A stretch of DNA of 64,000 nt, taken from the NCBI GenBank assembly GCA_029378245.1, contig JARKIF010000013.1, positions 1 through 64,000 on the forward strand, read 5' to 3'. Source of the stretch: Roridomyces roridus. Lineage: Eukaryota; Basidiomycota; Agaricomycetes; Agaricales; Mycenaceae. The notes under the pieces were generated by a model, which worked only from the letters and a program-made list of their open reading frames with translations, was not told the origin of the DNA and did not search any database. Positions within the stretch are counted from its first letter, which is position 1. Every line of letters begins with the position of its first letter. The translations under genes were made by a program, and so were the position numbers. This document shows positions 46,205-57,430 of this stretch, in pieces.

Positions 46205-48109
46205 CCTGTGGGGTAGGGAGAGAGGAAGAAGAGCAGAAGAGCCGGATCGGAAGACGGAGTTGTTATAGCTCCGCTGTTCGTTAAGAGGTAATCGTGCCTG
46301 CTTCGATGTCCTGCGAGACTGATGTGAAGAGGTAATAGTGCGGATGTGAAACCCGTTTAGCCTCTGCGTAGCCTAAAAATGACAGCTGAGCAGATGGACA
46401 GGGCTAGGGGCATCCGGACTGCCTAGAGATACCTCTAAAAGTCCGTGCGACGACCGTCCGTTTGCGCGGCATTCGATCTTGTCCATGATTTGGTGGCCAC
46501 TGGTGGCGGTCGTTGATTGCGTGGGAGGCGAGGGCGTCGGGGTGTGGAAGGAGCGGTACGCAGGGTCTAGTGGCACCCAGAAGGCGGTGTGCGTTTGTCG
46601 TGGTCGAAAACAGAGCCATGATGTGGCAGTGGTCAGTTATGTAATCCTTCACCTTGACTCATGCGGATCAAGGTCTGATAGGCGCCAACGTCTCTTGCTT
46701 TCGACCACCATGTGCGCTCTCAAGTCCAACGCCGCTAGCCCATCTGTGGTACTCGGCGACATTTGGTGCATTGCATTATGTCTCGAGAGTTGAATGGATC
46801 GCGACTCAAGCAGGGCTCTCAGCAAGGAATCACAGGCCGCGCTAACCTCCTCTGCGCCTACGTCGATTATTATAGAACAACGCTGTCAATCCCACCCACT
46901 GCGTCGTCTGGTCATGGCTGCCAGCTTCCTTGTATGCTCCATTTTGTCGTCCGGATATCCCAGACAGGGAGGCGCTCCATGGAGAGCTGTCGAAAAGTAA
47001 TGTCAACCTCATGGTCATTGCAGCTTGTCCCTTGGTCCTCCCCGACAGATTCCCAACGTTTGCCGGAGATCGTCTGAAAGTCTGCACCGATTAACGTAAC
47101 GTCAATCTACCACTGGCACCACATTGCTCAAACCCATTGCCTGCTGTTCTCAGACTCTGACCGGTGGTACCGAGAAGTGTCTGTCGTTGGACACGGATGC
47201 TCAGTTTCAATGTGCGTGGACTGGTGTTTCTTTCAACGATTTTCTCATAATGATCTCGAGGGTGCATGCTCAATATTTCTTCTTCCCATTGTGTGCTCGC
47301 TCAACACTTGTCCTGCCCGATCGATGAGCCGTACCCATTACGCAACAATCGTCGCTGACGACCTTCTCTACGGAACAGTTCGACCGGGAATAACATCTGT
47401 TGGTCTCGGTGACGTCTATTCCATCGAGGAATGTTTCATTGTCCCTCAGTGGCGCTCGACTTGACGCATCCCCAGCCCGCCGACCATTACAAAGATGTAG
47501 GACCTACAAATTCTTGTGATCCTGCGGGAGTCCGGGCTGCGCCGCAGCCAGGAACCCGCCTACCATTGAAATATGGCCCGTCGTCCCCTTCCGCGTTGGT
47601 GCGCCCGTCCTCACCGCGGAGACATAAAAAGCAACATTCAATTTTTCCTTATGATATTGGTCAATTAGGTCTTACGCGGTAAGCTGAAACGTGCCTCGAC
47701 ACCGTCATCCCGCCTTGTAAGGATCACATTCGGCGATCACGGCGATCACGGCGAACAGCACAGCTCTGTACAGCATTCCCGCTGTGCGCTAACTGCGGGC
47801 ACAGTTGAACACTGGTTCAACCTGCGGCGCAGCGGTCATTGGGTGGCGCACGGACCACCGTGTACAGTATAAATAGCCCCGTTTCGTAGTCAGTAGATTA
47901 GCATTCTGAACGTTATAGATTTTATCGACTCAATCCCGTGTCTACAACAAATCTTCGACATTTGGAATCTCCGTGTCTACGACTTCTACATCAAGAACTC
48001 CGTAGCCTCACACGCCTCAATGCAATATGTAACCATCTAAATAGAACACCTTGCCGCCCAGCTATGTTATAAGAAGGAGCGAAGACTTCCCGACATCCTT
48101 GAATTCAGA
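46205..48109. other. Gene-poor region
   Basis: 1.9 kb without a supported gene. A TATA-like GTATAAATAG lies at about 47868-47877 and begins what may be a ~230-base leader for the small secreted protein at 48110. Confidence 0.35.
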
Positions 48110-48523
48110 ATGCTCTACAAATTGCTCAGCACCACCCTTCTCGCCCTCCTCATCCTGCCAGCGGTGTCCGCTCGAGTCGAATGTACGTCTGAATTTGGAT
48201 GGTTGGTCCCCTGCTGACTTGTATGCAGGCGGAGGTGCAGAGGTATGCGCTCATTTGGAGCCCTTCCCGTCTTCCTCAGACAGATTATTCTAACTCGACA
48301 TCGCTGGTAGGACCCGCCATGTAAGTTATACAACTGCCCGTATGAGCAATATTAACTGCATGAATGCCCAGGCCCGAGTCACCAATTCTGCTGCATCCCA
48401 GGTCCACTGACTACCGGCCCCCCTCCACCGTGAGTTGCTGTTGTGAATCGTGATGTCATCAGATGATTTGATTGCTTGTTCCTCGGCAGTGGATTTTGCA
48501 CCGGTGGCGCATGTCCTCTTTGA
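48110..48523 (+). CDS. Small cysteine-rich secreted protein with micro-exons
   Basis: Five exons: 48110-48182, 48229-48242 (14 nt), 48311-48320 (10 nt), 48372-48429, 48490-48523, all GT-AG and in phase, giving 62 residues. Signal peptide LYKLLSTTLLALLILPAVSA; mature chain ~41 residues with six Cys: VECGGGAEDPPC, SHQFCCIPGP and FCTGGACPL. The CC pair in the middle with flanking single Cys is a disulfide-knot style arrangement. Each micro-exon carries or completes a Cys codon at its border, which supports the model. No family recognised; could be an effector-like or antimicrobial-like peptide, inferred from size only. Confidence 0.6.
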
Positions 48524-49048
48524 CACTACTGATGAAAGGCTGGGAGAGAGCTACACTATGATATGAATGCAGATTGTCTCTCCTGTTGCGAGCGCCAAGA
48601 ACCACTTCCCTCCGATACCGCCCTACTTATGTTCCCCTCGGAGCGTTTTTGCTTCTTCGTCTGGATGATCTACGCCGAGTCGCCGACAAATGTGGGGTGT
48701 TTGAAAGTTTGAGTGTCTGGAGCTCCTGCGAGTTCCAAGATTTTCCGACATCGACAACGCGATGAAGTACATAACCCGAAGAGTAGGCTGCTAAGTGAAT
48801 GAATCCAAGCATTCGATCCCGGAAAAGCGTGCTGTCTGAGACTCTGAGGAAAATTGGGAAAACAGAGGAAAATCACCGCTGTTTTATTTCAGAGACAGCG
48901 AGGGTATGGGTACAGGTCAGTAAGAAGCCCTTCCAGCCTGCGCTGTCAATTCCGATATCGCTTCTGACCTCAGTCTCCAACTTCTCATCATGACGCCTCG
49001 ATGACTTCAACTCCAGCAATAAGTAGGTCTACATCTATCCTGGACAAG
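48524..49048. other. Possible decayed 3' part of the neighbouring F-box gene
   Basis: On the minus strand, fragments such as SWNNSQELQTLKLS-like sequence (about 48700-48740) read as LRR-style coding, but no in-frame splice chain links them to the F-box gene at 49049-49709. Treated as uncertain. Confidence 0.25.
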
Positions 49049-49709
49049 CTACTTCGCGTCCATCGCGGAAATCCGCTCAGCTGGGGGACTCGGGATTATA
49101 ACACCCGCAAGCATCGCAGGCCCATAGAACGCACGCAGCTCGGGAAGGTGAATCGTGGGGAGTCGAAGATCGCCGCATTGCAGGTGCTGCTCGCCGATGG
49201 CAAGCTCCTGCAAGCGCGCATGGGCAAGGAGAAATGGTACGAGGCCACCGAAGAACGGCGCGACGAAGCGCCGCAAGTGAGGGAAAGCGTCGGAGGGAAG
49301 ATGGGAGAGTAGGCGGCGTGTGTGCACCTCTAATGTTTCGAGGGCAGTTAAACGGGCGATCGCTGTAGCACAAGCCGTAACCCGCGGCTCCCATTGCATG
49401 GCAGCGGAAAAGGAGGGGATTAAACTGCAGTCACGTCAATAGGATCTGAGCATAGATTGCAAGTGCCACGTACATCCGTAGGATTTTGACCCTTGTGGCG
49501 AAAGCTGGATGGGAATTCACTGCCTCGCAGAAGCTACACAATGTGGTCGCGGTGCACACTGTGACGTCCCGGTAGAGATAGGGGATACAGATGTTGTAAA
49601 CAGCACGATTTCCAACTCTGAGGAGAAGTTTCAACTCACAGAGGGTGGTCCGTTGGGCAATTTCGTCAATAATCTCGTCGGGAAGGTCGGTAAGAGTGAG
49701 TGAGACCAT
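49049..49709 (-). CDS. F-box protein, short form
   Basis: Two minus-strand exons (49709-49474, 49424-49049), 203 residues. The N-terminal F-box reads LTLTDLPDEIIDEIAQRTTL and CELKLLLRVGNRAVYNICIP, then YLYRDVTVCTATTLCSF. The second exon has leucine-rich repeat-like text: LTALETLEVHTRRLLSHLPS, FPHLRRFVAPFFGG, HARLQELAIGEQHLQCGD, LPELRAFYGPAMLAG. F-box proteins present substrates to SCF ubiquitin ligases. The common Agaricomycete relatives run to ~450 residues or more with further repeats; here a stop follows AMDAK, so the protein is either a short member or C-terminally truncated (see the flank at 48524-49048). Confidence 0.65.
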
Positions 49710-49912
49710 GGGGGAATGAGAATCAGGGTGCAGGTGATCGTCTGCGTACCTTAGATATTTTGAATTGCGATCGCATGATTGAGCACGGACCAAGCACGAT
49801 CACAGGATTGCAGTAAGTACACGCAGGTCCTCACGAAAACCCGAAAAAATCGGCCTCAGTCCTATCCACATATCAGCCTCTTTCAACTTGACCGCGAAAA
49901 AAAATAGTAATC

Positions 49913-51545
49913 TCACATCTCAATCGACTGATCATGAAACCCAGACTCAAACTCCTCCGCCCTCACATCATTCATCAATGGCAAATACGCCTTGACCCGC
50001 ATCCACAACCGACTCCAATGAATCTCCCTCTGATCCTGCACCGTTTCAGCCGAATGCACCTCCTCGTCATCCCAATCCTCCTTGTCACTCTGAATGTCGG
50101 ACAAGTTCGGGAACATCGCCGACAGGTATCGCGCAGCGTCCAACGCGTTGCTAATGGGCGAATGCGCTACATTCAGAGTCGTAACAGTGTGGTGGTGAAG
50201 TTCCCTCGGGGGCGGAGGAACGGAAGACGCATCGAACGTCAACTCGAGGGAGCGAAGAGAGGGACAATGTGCAGCGAGGACACGCAGGCTCGTGATCGTC
50301 ATCAGCGGTGTCTGATCGTGCCACAGAGCTTGGAGATGCAACACCTCGATATGTGGCCAGGAGCGCGCCAATTCCAGCATCCCCGCGTCGTCGAGCTGGT
50401 ATCCGAAGGTCGAGTCAACGGACAGCTCGACAAGGTTGACGAAGCAGGTGAGGCTTTTGAGCGCGACGTCCGGAAGTATCTCGCCTGCGGCCATTTCCGC
50501 ACCAAGGTCCCTGGAGAGGGTGATGGTTTGGAGCGAGGTCGTCGAACAGTGCTTGGCGAGTGTGCTGAATATTCCTTCCACCAGGACAGCAGTGGGATTT
50601 GCGGGAAGGTTGATGATGAATGAAATGAGAGGAGTACACGTCCACGAGCGGAGGAAAATGGACACAGAGTCGGTGCGCGTCGGCGGTATGCAGAGCTCCA
50701 CGTGGAGGAGATGGCGAAACAGGCGTTGATCTGGGAGACTTGAGAGTGAGCCGGCGGGCAAGCAATGTAGCTTCAATGTTGTGAGACTGGCAAGCATGCC
50801 CAGATGCAGGAGTGCGGGAAGATCAACGTAGGCGGCCTCAACGCATTCGACACTCTGCAATCCACGAAGCAGAGCGGATATGCATTGCTCGTCGGCAGGA
50901 TCCGCATCTTCTGGAGCAAGGACATATTGCTTTCGGCCCACATTCACCGCCTTGAGTGGCGGAAACCTCTCCGTCAACATCGGGAAGAGAGACGCGTGGC
51001 CGGTGCCCACACGAATAGCGGAGATTCTGGGCCCCAGAAGAATGGCCACGTGTGCAGAAGGGACAGGTCGAGGATTGTACGGGTTGCCTGTCGACAGAGA
51101 CTGCAGATTCGGAAGCAGGTGTTTTCCGGGAATCTCGGTCTGCAGCAACAGGTCGAAGATCTGGGACGAGTCTTCCAGGTATAGAGGAGGCAAATCGAAC
51201 GAGCGTATACGCCTTGAATAGTGCAAGACTCGGTCCCAGTCCGGGGCTGCGATCGGACGACGGAAAGTCTGCGAGCATGAATCGAAAGGCTTGAGTGAAA
51301 TTGCGAGCGACACTCACGAATACACGGCTCAGGTAGCGACTGGTTTGCAGCTCCCACAGATCCTGCGGGAAACATTGAATAAGATTTGAAGTGCAGCTTT
51401 GGCGGTTCCACAGGCTATCCAGCGCGGGGTGGTGGAATACTCGCGACGTCCTGGCGAGAGCAGCCAGAGGTGTAGGGTCGGTGGCAGGGTCAAGATGGGA
51501 GACTATCAGCTCTACGAGTTCGGGGATTCGCAGACCGCGATGCAT
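49913..51545 (-). CDS. F-box/LRR-like protein
   Basis: Two minus-strand exons (51545-51318, 51268-49913), 527 residues. It opens with the characteristic MHRGLRIPELVELIVSHLDP F-box start and LAALARTSRVFHHPALDSLW. The remainder is a long set of leucine-rich strands: LYLEDSSQIFDLLLQ, HLLPNLQSLSTGNP, LASLTTLKLHCLPAGSLSSL, LKSLTCFVNLVELSVDSTF, WPHIEVLHLQALW, ITSLRVLAAHCPSLRSLELT and TVTTLNVAHSPISNALDAAR. Expected role: substrate receptor of an SCF E3 ligase. The frame upstream of the ATG stays open (LAERDWENLLEFHSGMLRDL), see the separate entry. Confidence 0.82.
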
Positions 51546-51894
51546 TTCCCGAGGTTGCCACTCCCCAGCGGACTCCGATGCTGCAGCCGCCGGTGACGCT
51601 GACTCTGACCGTGCTTGACACAAGTCGCGGAGCATTCCAGAGTGGAATTCGAGGAGATTCTCCCAATCCCTTTCAGCCAAAAGATGGCGATTCTCCGAAG
51701 GGGAGTATCAGCCGCCCGTCGGGGGGCCAAAGCGGATTGCGCACCTCTGCCACGTCCCGAAAGAACTGATCCACCTCAGCCAGCTGACCGTCGATGCGAG
51801 TATCGTCGCCGACGTGGTTATCGAGTACACGGCGAATGTTGCGACAGAGGATGTCGAACGCGGTGTGATAGTTGGTGGAGATTTCGCTGGCCAT
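51546..51894 (-). other. Coding-like 5' extension of the F-box gene, frame broken
   Basis: An ATG at 51894 starts MASEISTNYHTAFDILCRNI and QLAEVDQFFRDVAEVRNPLW, helical and non-random, which ends at a TGA right after GESPSFG. One base further along, the other frame continues LAERDWENLLEF into the F-box start without a stop. The change falls at a run of four A/T (51679-51682). So the F-box gene may have a ~115-residue extension interrupted by a one-base indel, or the upstream part is a separate short gene. Confidence 0.4.
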
Positions 51895-52187
51895 GACGGG
51901 AGGAAGCAAGAGGATGAGTCAGAATCAGTGGCAGTGTGATAGCTATTCGAACAACAAATTCTACCGAAGAAATTCTACAGCGTCCTCTCCATTCCCATAG
52001 TTCAACTCCACCTCACCATCTGTCTAACAACTCTTGTGCAGCGGTTGACGGCGCCCATACATAGCTGCAAGCAAGAGAAGGGTCAACGTTTCAACCCGCG
52101 GCAGACACCCACGAGTATCCTAACATTCAACTGAACAAATGGTAGCAAGTTGAATTCGAGATGATTGATTCTGGCCCTCCGTACGAC

Positions 52188-53500
52188 TTAAACGGTAGTT
52201 TTTGACTTCCCCTCCACCTCCTCAGTACCGGACACCCTAACCTCCTTGGCCTCTACAGCATTCTGCGTATTCCCGAGGTGCGTGGTAAAAAGTCGTGGTC
52301 AACAATCCAGCAACGAGGGGGAGACACGAAAAGACGAGCGCGGGCAGGAACATGGTGCGTGCAGTAGCATCGTATGCTTGACAAAACAAGAAAGTCCAAA
52401 TCAGCTACAGCTGCTTCAAGGAGGCGATCGAGCTCACCCTGAATAACCTCAGCCCGGGGCTCCGCCAGCCTCGCAGCGGTGATAGACCCGAAGATCTCGG
52501 CGCGCTGCGTAGCATTGTCGCCGACGTACTTGTCGAGGTTCTTGGGGAGCTGATTATCCCATCTCGCAGCGGCGATGGCAGAGCCGATTCCACCGCCGAC
52601 GAAGGTCCAGAGGGAGAGGGAGAGGGGCGATATCACGAGGGCTAGGTGGGGCGTTAGTGTGAACCGGATGGATAGAAGACAACTCACCTGATGAGGCACG
52701 GAGGCTTGAGAGGCCACCTGGGAGCCCATGACGGAGCACGCGCCTCCGAGGGAAGTGAGGATTTGACTTGACTCATCACCAACACGGCGTCGCTGAAATA
52801 CATTATGTGAGAAGACCACTGTTCGCGTGGTAATTATGCAACAACGGACCTCTTATTTCCATTGCTAGCCAGGAAGACGCGCCCTTGACCACTGTCCCAG
52901 ATTAGCGTCACCTCCTGAGCTGCAAATGTTGGGTACGCATCCGACAAGATCAACTTCCATGGGACGACGGACGTGGAAAAGACACGCACAGAAGACCGAT
53001 TCAAAATCCGCCTCGGCATAATCGGATGCTCCGAGACGTTCAACTCCCACACAAGGAATGAAATGAAGAGTACACCGCCGACGACGAACATGGCGATAAG
53101 GGAAGCTGTCCGTCCGATAAGTATTCCTCGAGGAAGGTAGGAATATGTAGCGAGACGAACGATTGCGCCAACCGTTGTCGGCGGTGGTGTACAGCGAGAA
53201 CGGGAGGAGCAGAAGCGAACAAGACGTCCCCAGAAGGAGAAGCCCCAACGCATCCATGACCCCAGCGTAGTACACGCACAGCTCGACAATCGAGGGCGAA
53301 GGGGCCTGCTCTCCCGTGATCTGCTGCCGCCGCAAGTAGGAGGACGAGGAGAGCGAAAGAGCTGTGTATCATCTGTCAACGGAAGCACAAAGGTCCAAAA
53401 TTGAACGGAACACGCACCACCAATCCGCTGCGCCTTTCTTTCAGCCCACATCAGGAAAAAGTAAATCCCACGTAGCCGAGGCGCGGATCATATCATCCAT
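52188..53500 (-). pseudogene. Siderophore iron transporter (MFS, SIT/ARN type), C-terminal fragment
   Basis: Minus-strand patches match the last two thirds of fungal siderophore-iron transporters in order: LRGIYFFLMWAERKAQRIG, LSLSSSYLRRQQI, VMDALGLLLLGTSCSLLLLP, NGWRNPSLIAMFVVGGVLF, WELNVSEHPIMPRRILNRS, then after a shortened middle DAVLVMSQV, SVMGSQVASQASVPHQ, LWTFVGGGIGSAIAAARWD, EIFGSITAARLAEP, PLVAGLLTTTFY and NTQNAVEAKEV. Several membrane spans (the segment between RILNRS and DAVLVMSQV) are missing and the last two patches lie in different frames. Together with 55390-56218 it is the remainder of one gene interrupted by foreign DNA. Confidence 0.7.
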
Positions 53501-55389
53501 GCGATGACATGTGGCAGCCCGGCTGGAAGTATGACACCGCATACAGTCGTGTATCCGATCGCGGCTTCACATTGACCATGTAGCAGCTGTATCCAAGGTG
53601 CGGGACAATGTGGTTCATGTAGCGGATGTGGGTGTTGTGACCAATGGGACTGGAAGTGTAAGTATTCGAGCAAAACCATGATATGACATGTCCATGATGT
53701 AATTTGCCTTGACTTCTGCTACTCATGGAACTTGACATCATTCCAGCTAACTGCAAAATTCTGGAGCACTCCCAGAAATACTTCACCCAGACTTTGACAG
53801 CTCTCCCGCAACCCTCAGTGGTCGCTATTGTGGAGCGCGGACTCGATTAAGAAGGTCAACGTCATATATCGTGTATAAACTTTTTTTCAAGCGCTCCAGA
53901 ATTTTGCAGTTAGCTGTCAAAAGCTCCAATCAACCTCAAATTCCTTGCAGATTCCCGACACCAATGAGGGAAGAGCAAGCATCGAAGAATCTCACTAAGT
54001 CCATTGCCGATTGGATCTGTTCCGAGCGCGGCGCCCGTCGGACATGTGCATTGATTGATTGATGATCCGCAGTCGACATAAATACTGACACTTTGACAGA
54101 CATCGGAATGCGTCTTCTTCCACCCACCATCCCGTCGCTCTCTCTCCCTCTACCGTATTTCCTTCTCCTGCCCCTCAGATGTCAAGTCTTTCCAGTCAAT
54201 GGACTGTCCTCGTGACTCCTGGTGAGTTCTCCCTCCATCCTTTGGGCTTCGGCTCATTGTCAGACCCCGTGGGCATCTCAGAACTCTAGTCGTGCGGTCT
54301 CTACCCTCCTCACCAATGCACCTTGCTGCCTCTCCAGCATTCCAACTCCATCCTCTCTGCTTTCTCCCCTCTCGCCTCCCCGAATCCTTGTCTCGCTCCC
54401 ACTTCCCTTAGCAACCGCGTAGCTCTCGGGCGGCCATCACGGTACGTCCATCACAATTCCTCATGGTCCACTAACCGACGCTTACTTACAGCATCCGCGC
54501 CCCGCCATCTCTATTCTTTTCCATCTCCCCCTGCCGACACTCTCCCTGGTATGTTCCCTTCCATCCGTGTTCCACCTATGCTAATGCGGATTGTTCAGCA
54601 TGGTGGCAGAGAAGCTTGGGAACCCCGCTCTGTCTCTCTTGTTGTAGATCCATCATGTATCTTAATGTAGCTTGAATGAATATTTCTTCTTCTAGCTTTG
54701 TTCTGTCCCAATTTAAGGAAGCAAGCCGGGGTGGAGGGAATGCAGCAGTATTTTAGGTGTGCGCCGGCGGGCCTCTATGAGCCACAGAGGACTACATGAT
54801 CCCACGGAGCTGGCGGCACGTGGGTATCCATAGCGCCGTGCCAAGGACACATGGCGCTACGCGCAGTCACATGTCACCCGCGCATGGCTACAGATGCCTA
54901 CGTCAAGGGGTACTTTACAATCCGGCTACAGCTGCTACATGGCATCTGTATTGCTCTGTGGTAGTGCCACTTATTGCTGATGCAGAAGAGGGTGCCCAAC
55001 GCAGGGCCGATTGAAACGGGTACCAGGATAATAAACATGCCATACTATTGTGCACCAGACCCAGCAGAGATGATGAGTACTCACACCCCACCGCCAGCCG
55101 TCCAAAGTATTGGCCGAGATCCCAGTCACACGAAGGTGGTGATTACTGTTGAGAATCGACGCGGGAGCAGAGGATGAGGTAAGTTGTTTGCAATCGCAAT
55201 CGAGTTAAGGATGTATGCGTTAGGGCAAACAGATGCCCTACGCCGTAGATTGCTGGGGCTTATATACTACATGGGAATGTATCTAGAATATTCTACAAAA
55301 GTCCAAAGAAGATTATCAGTAAGCAACGAAGAAAGTACTAGAAGGTTCCGGAGGTGGTGAGTCAGAACCGTGCCGAAATCCCGAAATCC
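53501..55389. other. ~1.9-kb insertion inside the siderophore transporter gene
   Basis: Separates the N- and C-terminal coding parts of one transporter; only about 40 residues of the expected protein are absent at the gap. No supported gene within. It contains the 173-bp inverted-repeat element at 53744-53916. Small ORFs on the plus strand (about 54180-54660) are pyrimidine-rich and not convincing. Confidence 0.55.
53744..53916. mobile_element. MITE-like element with perfect 24-bp terminal inverted repeats
   Basis: CAGCTAACTGCAAAATTCTGGAGC begins at 53744 and its exact reverse complement ends at 53916, with 125 bases between. TC follows on the right and precedes on the left, a possible 2-bp target duplication. 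Too short to encode a transposase. Confidence 0.6.
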
Positions 55390-56218
55390 CAACAATTACG
55401 AATGGCATGGAATATAGTCCGATGAACAGGGAGCGGTATTGAAGCGAGGTGATGTCGGCCAAGATGACGGTGGTGGCTGGAAGTCATCAAGGAAAGTGGA
55501 ATCGAGTGAGAGAATGCAACGCACTGAGGTCGATACCGGTGCTTCCCATAGCATACAGAACCTGCCCCACGTCATGTCTCAGGTTTTTTGTACGGGGAGA
55601 TGAAACATTGCGTACCAGCTGCGACGGCGCCGATTGTCTTCGAGGCAGCGACGATGATGTAGCCGAGTGCGTACAGGAAGACGGATATGCTGAGAGCAGC
55701 AGGACGGCTCGCGAGGTCGGCGAGCTATTGGAAATTGAATGAGGTGAATAGGGAACGATAACGAGGGTAAACCTTGGCGATGAACGGACGCGAGACTCCA
55801 CCTATAATGGCAGTAGCTACGCTAATCGCCCCGACGAGGGAATGGCTTTCGAACGAAGACGCCGCAAACACCTCATCTGTGACCGGTGTCAGTGGGAGGT
55901 ACGCGATGTGAGCCGGGCAGACTTGCATGTATACGTCGTGCTCGAGCTGAGGGCGTAGACGAACGAGATGACGGCGAGAGATCTAAGGAGGCCAGGTGAG
56001 CATGCATCGACCAAAGATGGAGATAGCGCACCCGTAGAGCATCCATATCTTCCACCCCGTGAAGACACGATCTACACCATATGAATAAGGGTAACGCTGG
56101 GCGGGAAAAACACACAGAGGGCCTCGATGCGGGTGAACCCATCGTCCTGGCCGACCACGACGGACTCCACGTGGCTGGCAGAATTTTTCTCGTCGAGGGA
56201 GTGTAGGTCGGCAGACAT
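55390..56218 (-). pseudogene. Siderophore iron transporter (MFS), N-terminal fragment
   Basis: Minus strand from an ATG at 56218. Exons read MSADLHSLDEKNSASHVESV, DGFTRIEALYRVFTGWKIWM, SLAVISFVYALSSSTTY, FAASSFESHSLVGAISVATA, GGVSRPFIAK, LADLASRPAALSISVFLYAL, GYIIVAASKTIGAVAAG, VLYAMGSTGIDL, and TTVILADITSLQYRSLFIGL, matching the first five membrane spans of SIT/ARN siderophore carriers including the VYAL and ADITSLQYR signatures. Two junctions are out of phase, and similarity stops at MPFVIV (about 55390), where insertion DNA begins. The gene would have imported ferric siderophores at the plasma membrane. Confidence 0.7.
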
Positions 56219-56879
56219 GATCGGGGAGGGCCGGACAAAGAAAGGGTATCTGATACCGCGGTCGCTTTATTTTGCGCCAGCATCTTCGATCAAGCGCACA
56301 ATTGAATCAGATAACGCCACCTGGTAATCAGATAGGGTTACAAGCGAGACTTTTGGAAATTGACTTCAGGCACGGTCGGGATTTCGGGTGCGAGGACCGA
56401 GGAGGACCGGACCAGTTGGGAAAACATTCATGCGGCGGATTCTAATTTCCTGCGAGTCGGTCGTCTGAGCGCCGTCACAGCACTGCTTGGTACGAGGTTC
56501 CGCGAATTGTTACGATATAGAGTAGACTGGAGAAAAGCGGCAGTCGCATACTTAGTAGGATCGTGGGAGAAGACGGGGTCAACTCACTGAGGCATGCGAG
56601 AGGCGTCCGATGCATTCAAGTCCAAACTCCTGAGCCAGCCGGAGACCTTCCAGCGAGCCCGATGCCCATCCAATTGAGTCGCATTCACATACAATAGAGT
56701 CATGTCGAGACTAGCCGCGACATGGCTGAGGAGAATCGAGAGGTGGTGGTGGTTACGAATCAAGCCCGGTGGCTGACGTAGCCATGTCATGTGGGACACT
56801 GATACAATCAGAGCCAAACATACCACCGGACAGCTTCTGTTCAACTTCCCCCACGCAAGAAAAGAATGGAAGTTACATA
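56219..56879. other. Intergenic region
   Basis: No supported gene; ends at the TA target site of the following mobile element. Confidence 0.35.
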
Positions 56880-57033
56880 CAGTAGAGTTGCTCATATGGA
56901 ATATTGTCGGGAGGGGTCCGAAGGCTATTCCATATGACGGTTATTCCACATGGAATATATGGATTATTTTTTAATTATTTATTTTATTTTTTGTAAATTC
57001 AAAAGTATTCTCAAAATACGGAACATTGTCCAT

Positions 57034-57430
57034 TGTTACGTCCCGTTCCATTCTCACCAACTCCGGACCAATCTTGACCCAACTCCGGTTCCGGCTCCAG
57101 CAAATCCGGATCAATCTTGACCGGACTCCGGTCCTCGTTCGGACTTTTGCCCTTCTTCAATTTGTTACGTCCCGTTCCAACTTCATCCAAACTCCGGACT
57201 CCGTTTCCTTTAACCGGAGTTCCGGTTCCTTTGACCCAACTCCGGATCCATCCCATCTGTCAGGCCGAGTCCTGCTTCTCGGACTACACCGGGTATTTTG
57301 GTTATTCACATGAAAAAGGAACCTTGACAGGATATTCATCTGACATGCTCTGGAGTGACATCCACTTGATCACTCCGTGCGGGCTTAATCACCTTATATC
57401 CACTTAGCCGGCTATGTCCGTTGATGTATG
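57034..57430 (+). repeat. Truncated LTR-like repeat rich in ACTCCGG
   Basis: TGTTACGTCCCGTTCCA occurs at 57034 and again at 57163, followed by CAACTCCGG-type words. The segment TCCACTTGATCACTCCGTGC..CTTAATCACCTTATATCCAC (57361-57403) recurs with few changes at about 59043-59086 in the longer copy. Confidence 0.55.

Noticed and set aside
54180..54670. Small plus-strand gene inside the transporter insertion
   Set aside because: Start and one GT-AG intron exist, but the joined frame stops after a few codons and the rest is pyrimidine-rich low-complexity sequence.
1..56218. A co-regulated metal-uptake cluster (ferric reductase, CTR, siderophore carrier)
   Set aside because: The genes are 8 to 50 kb apart with many unrelated genes between; proximity is no better than chance.
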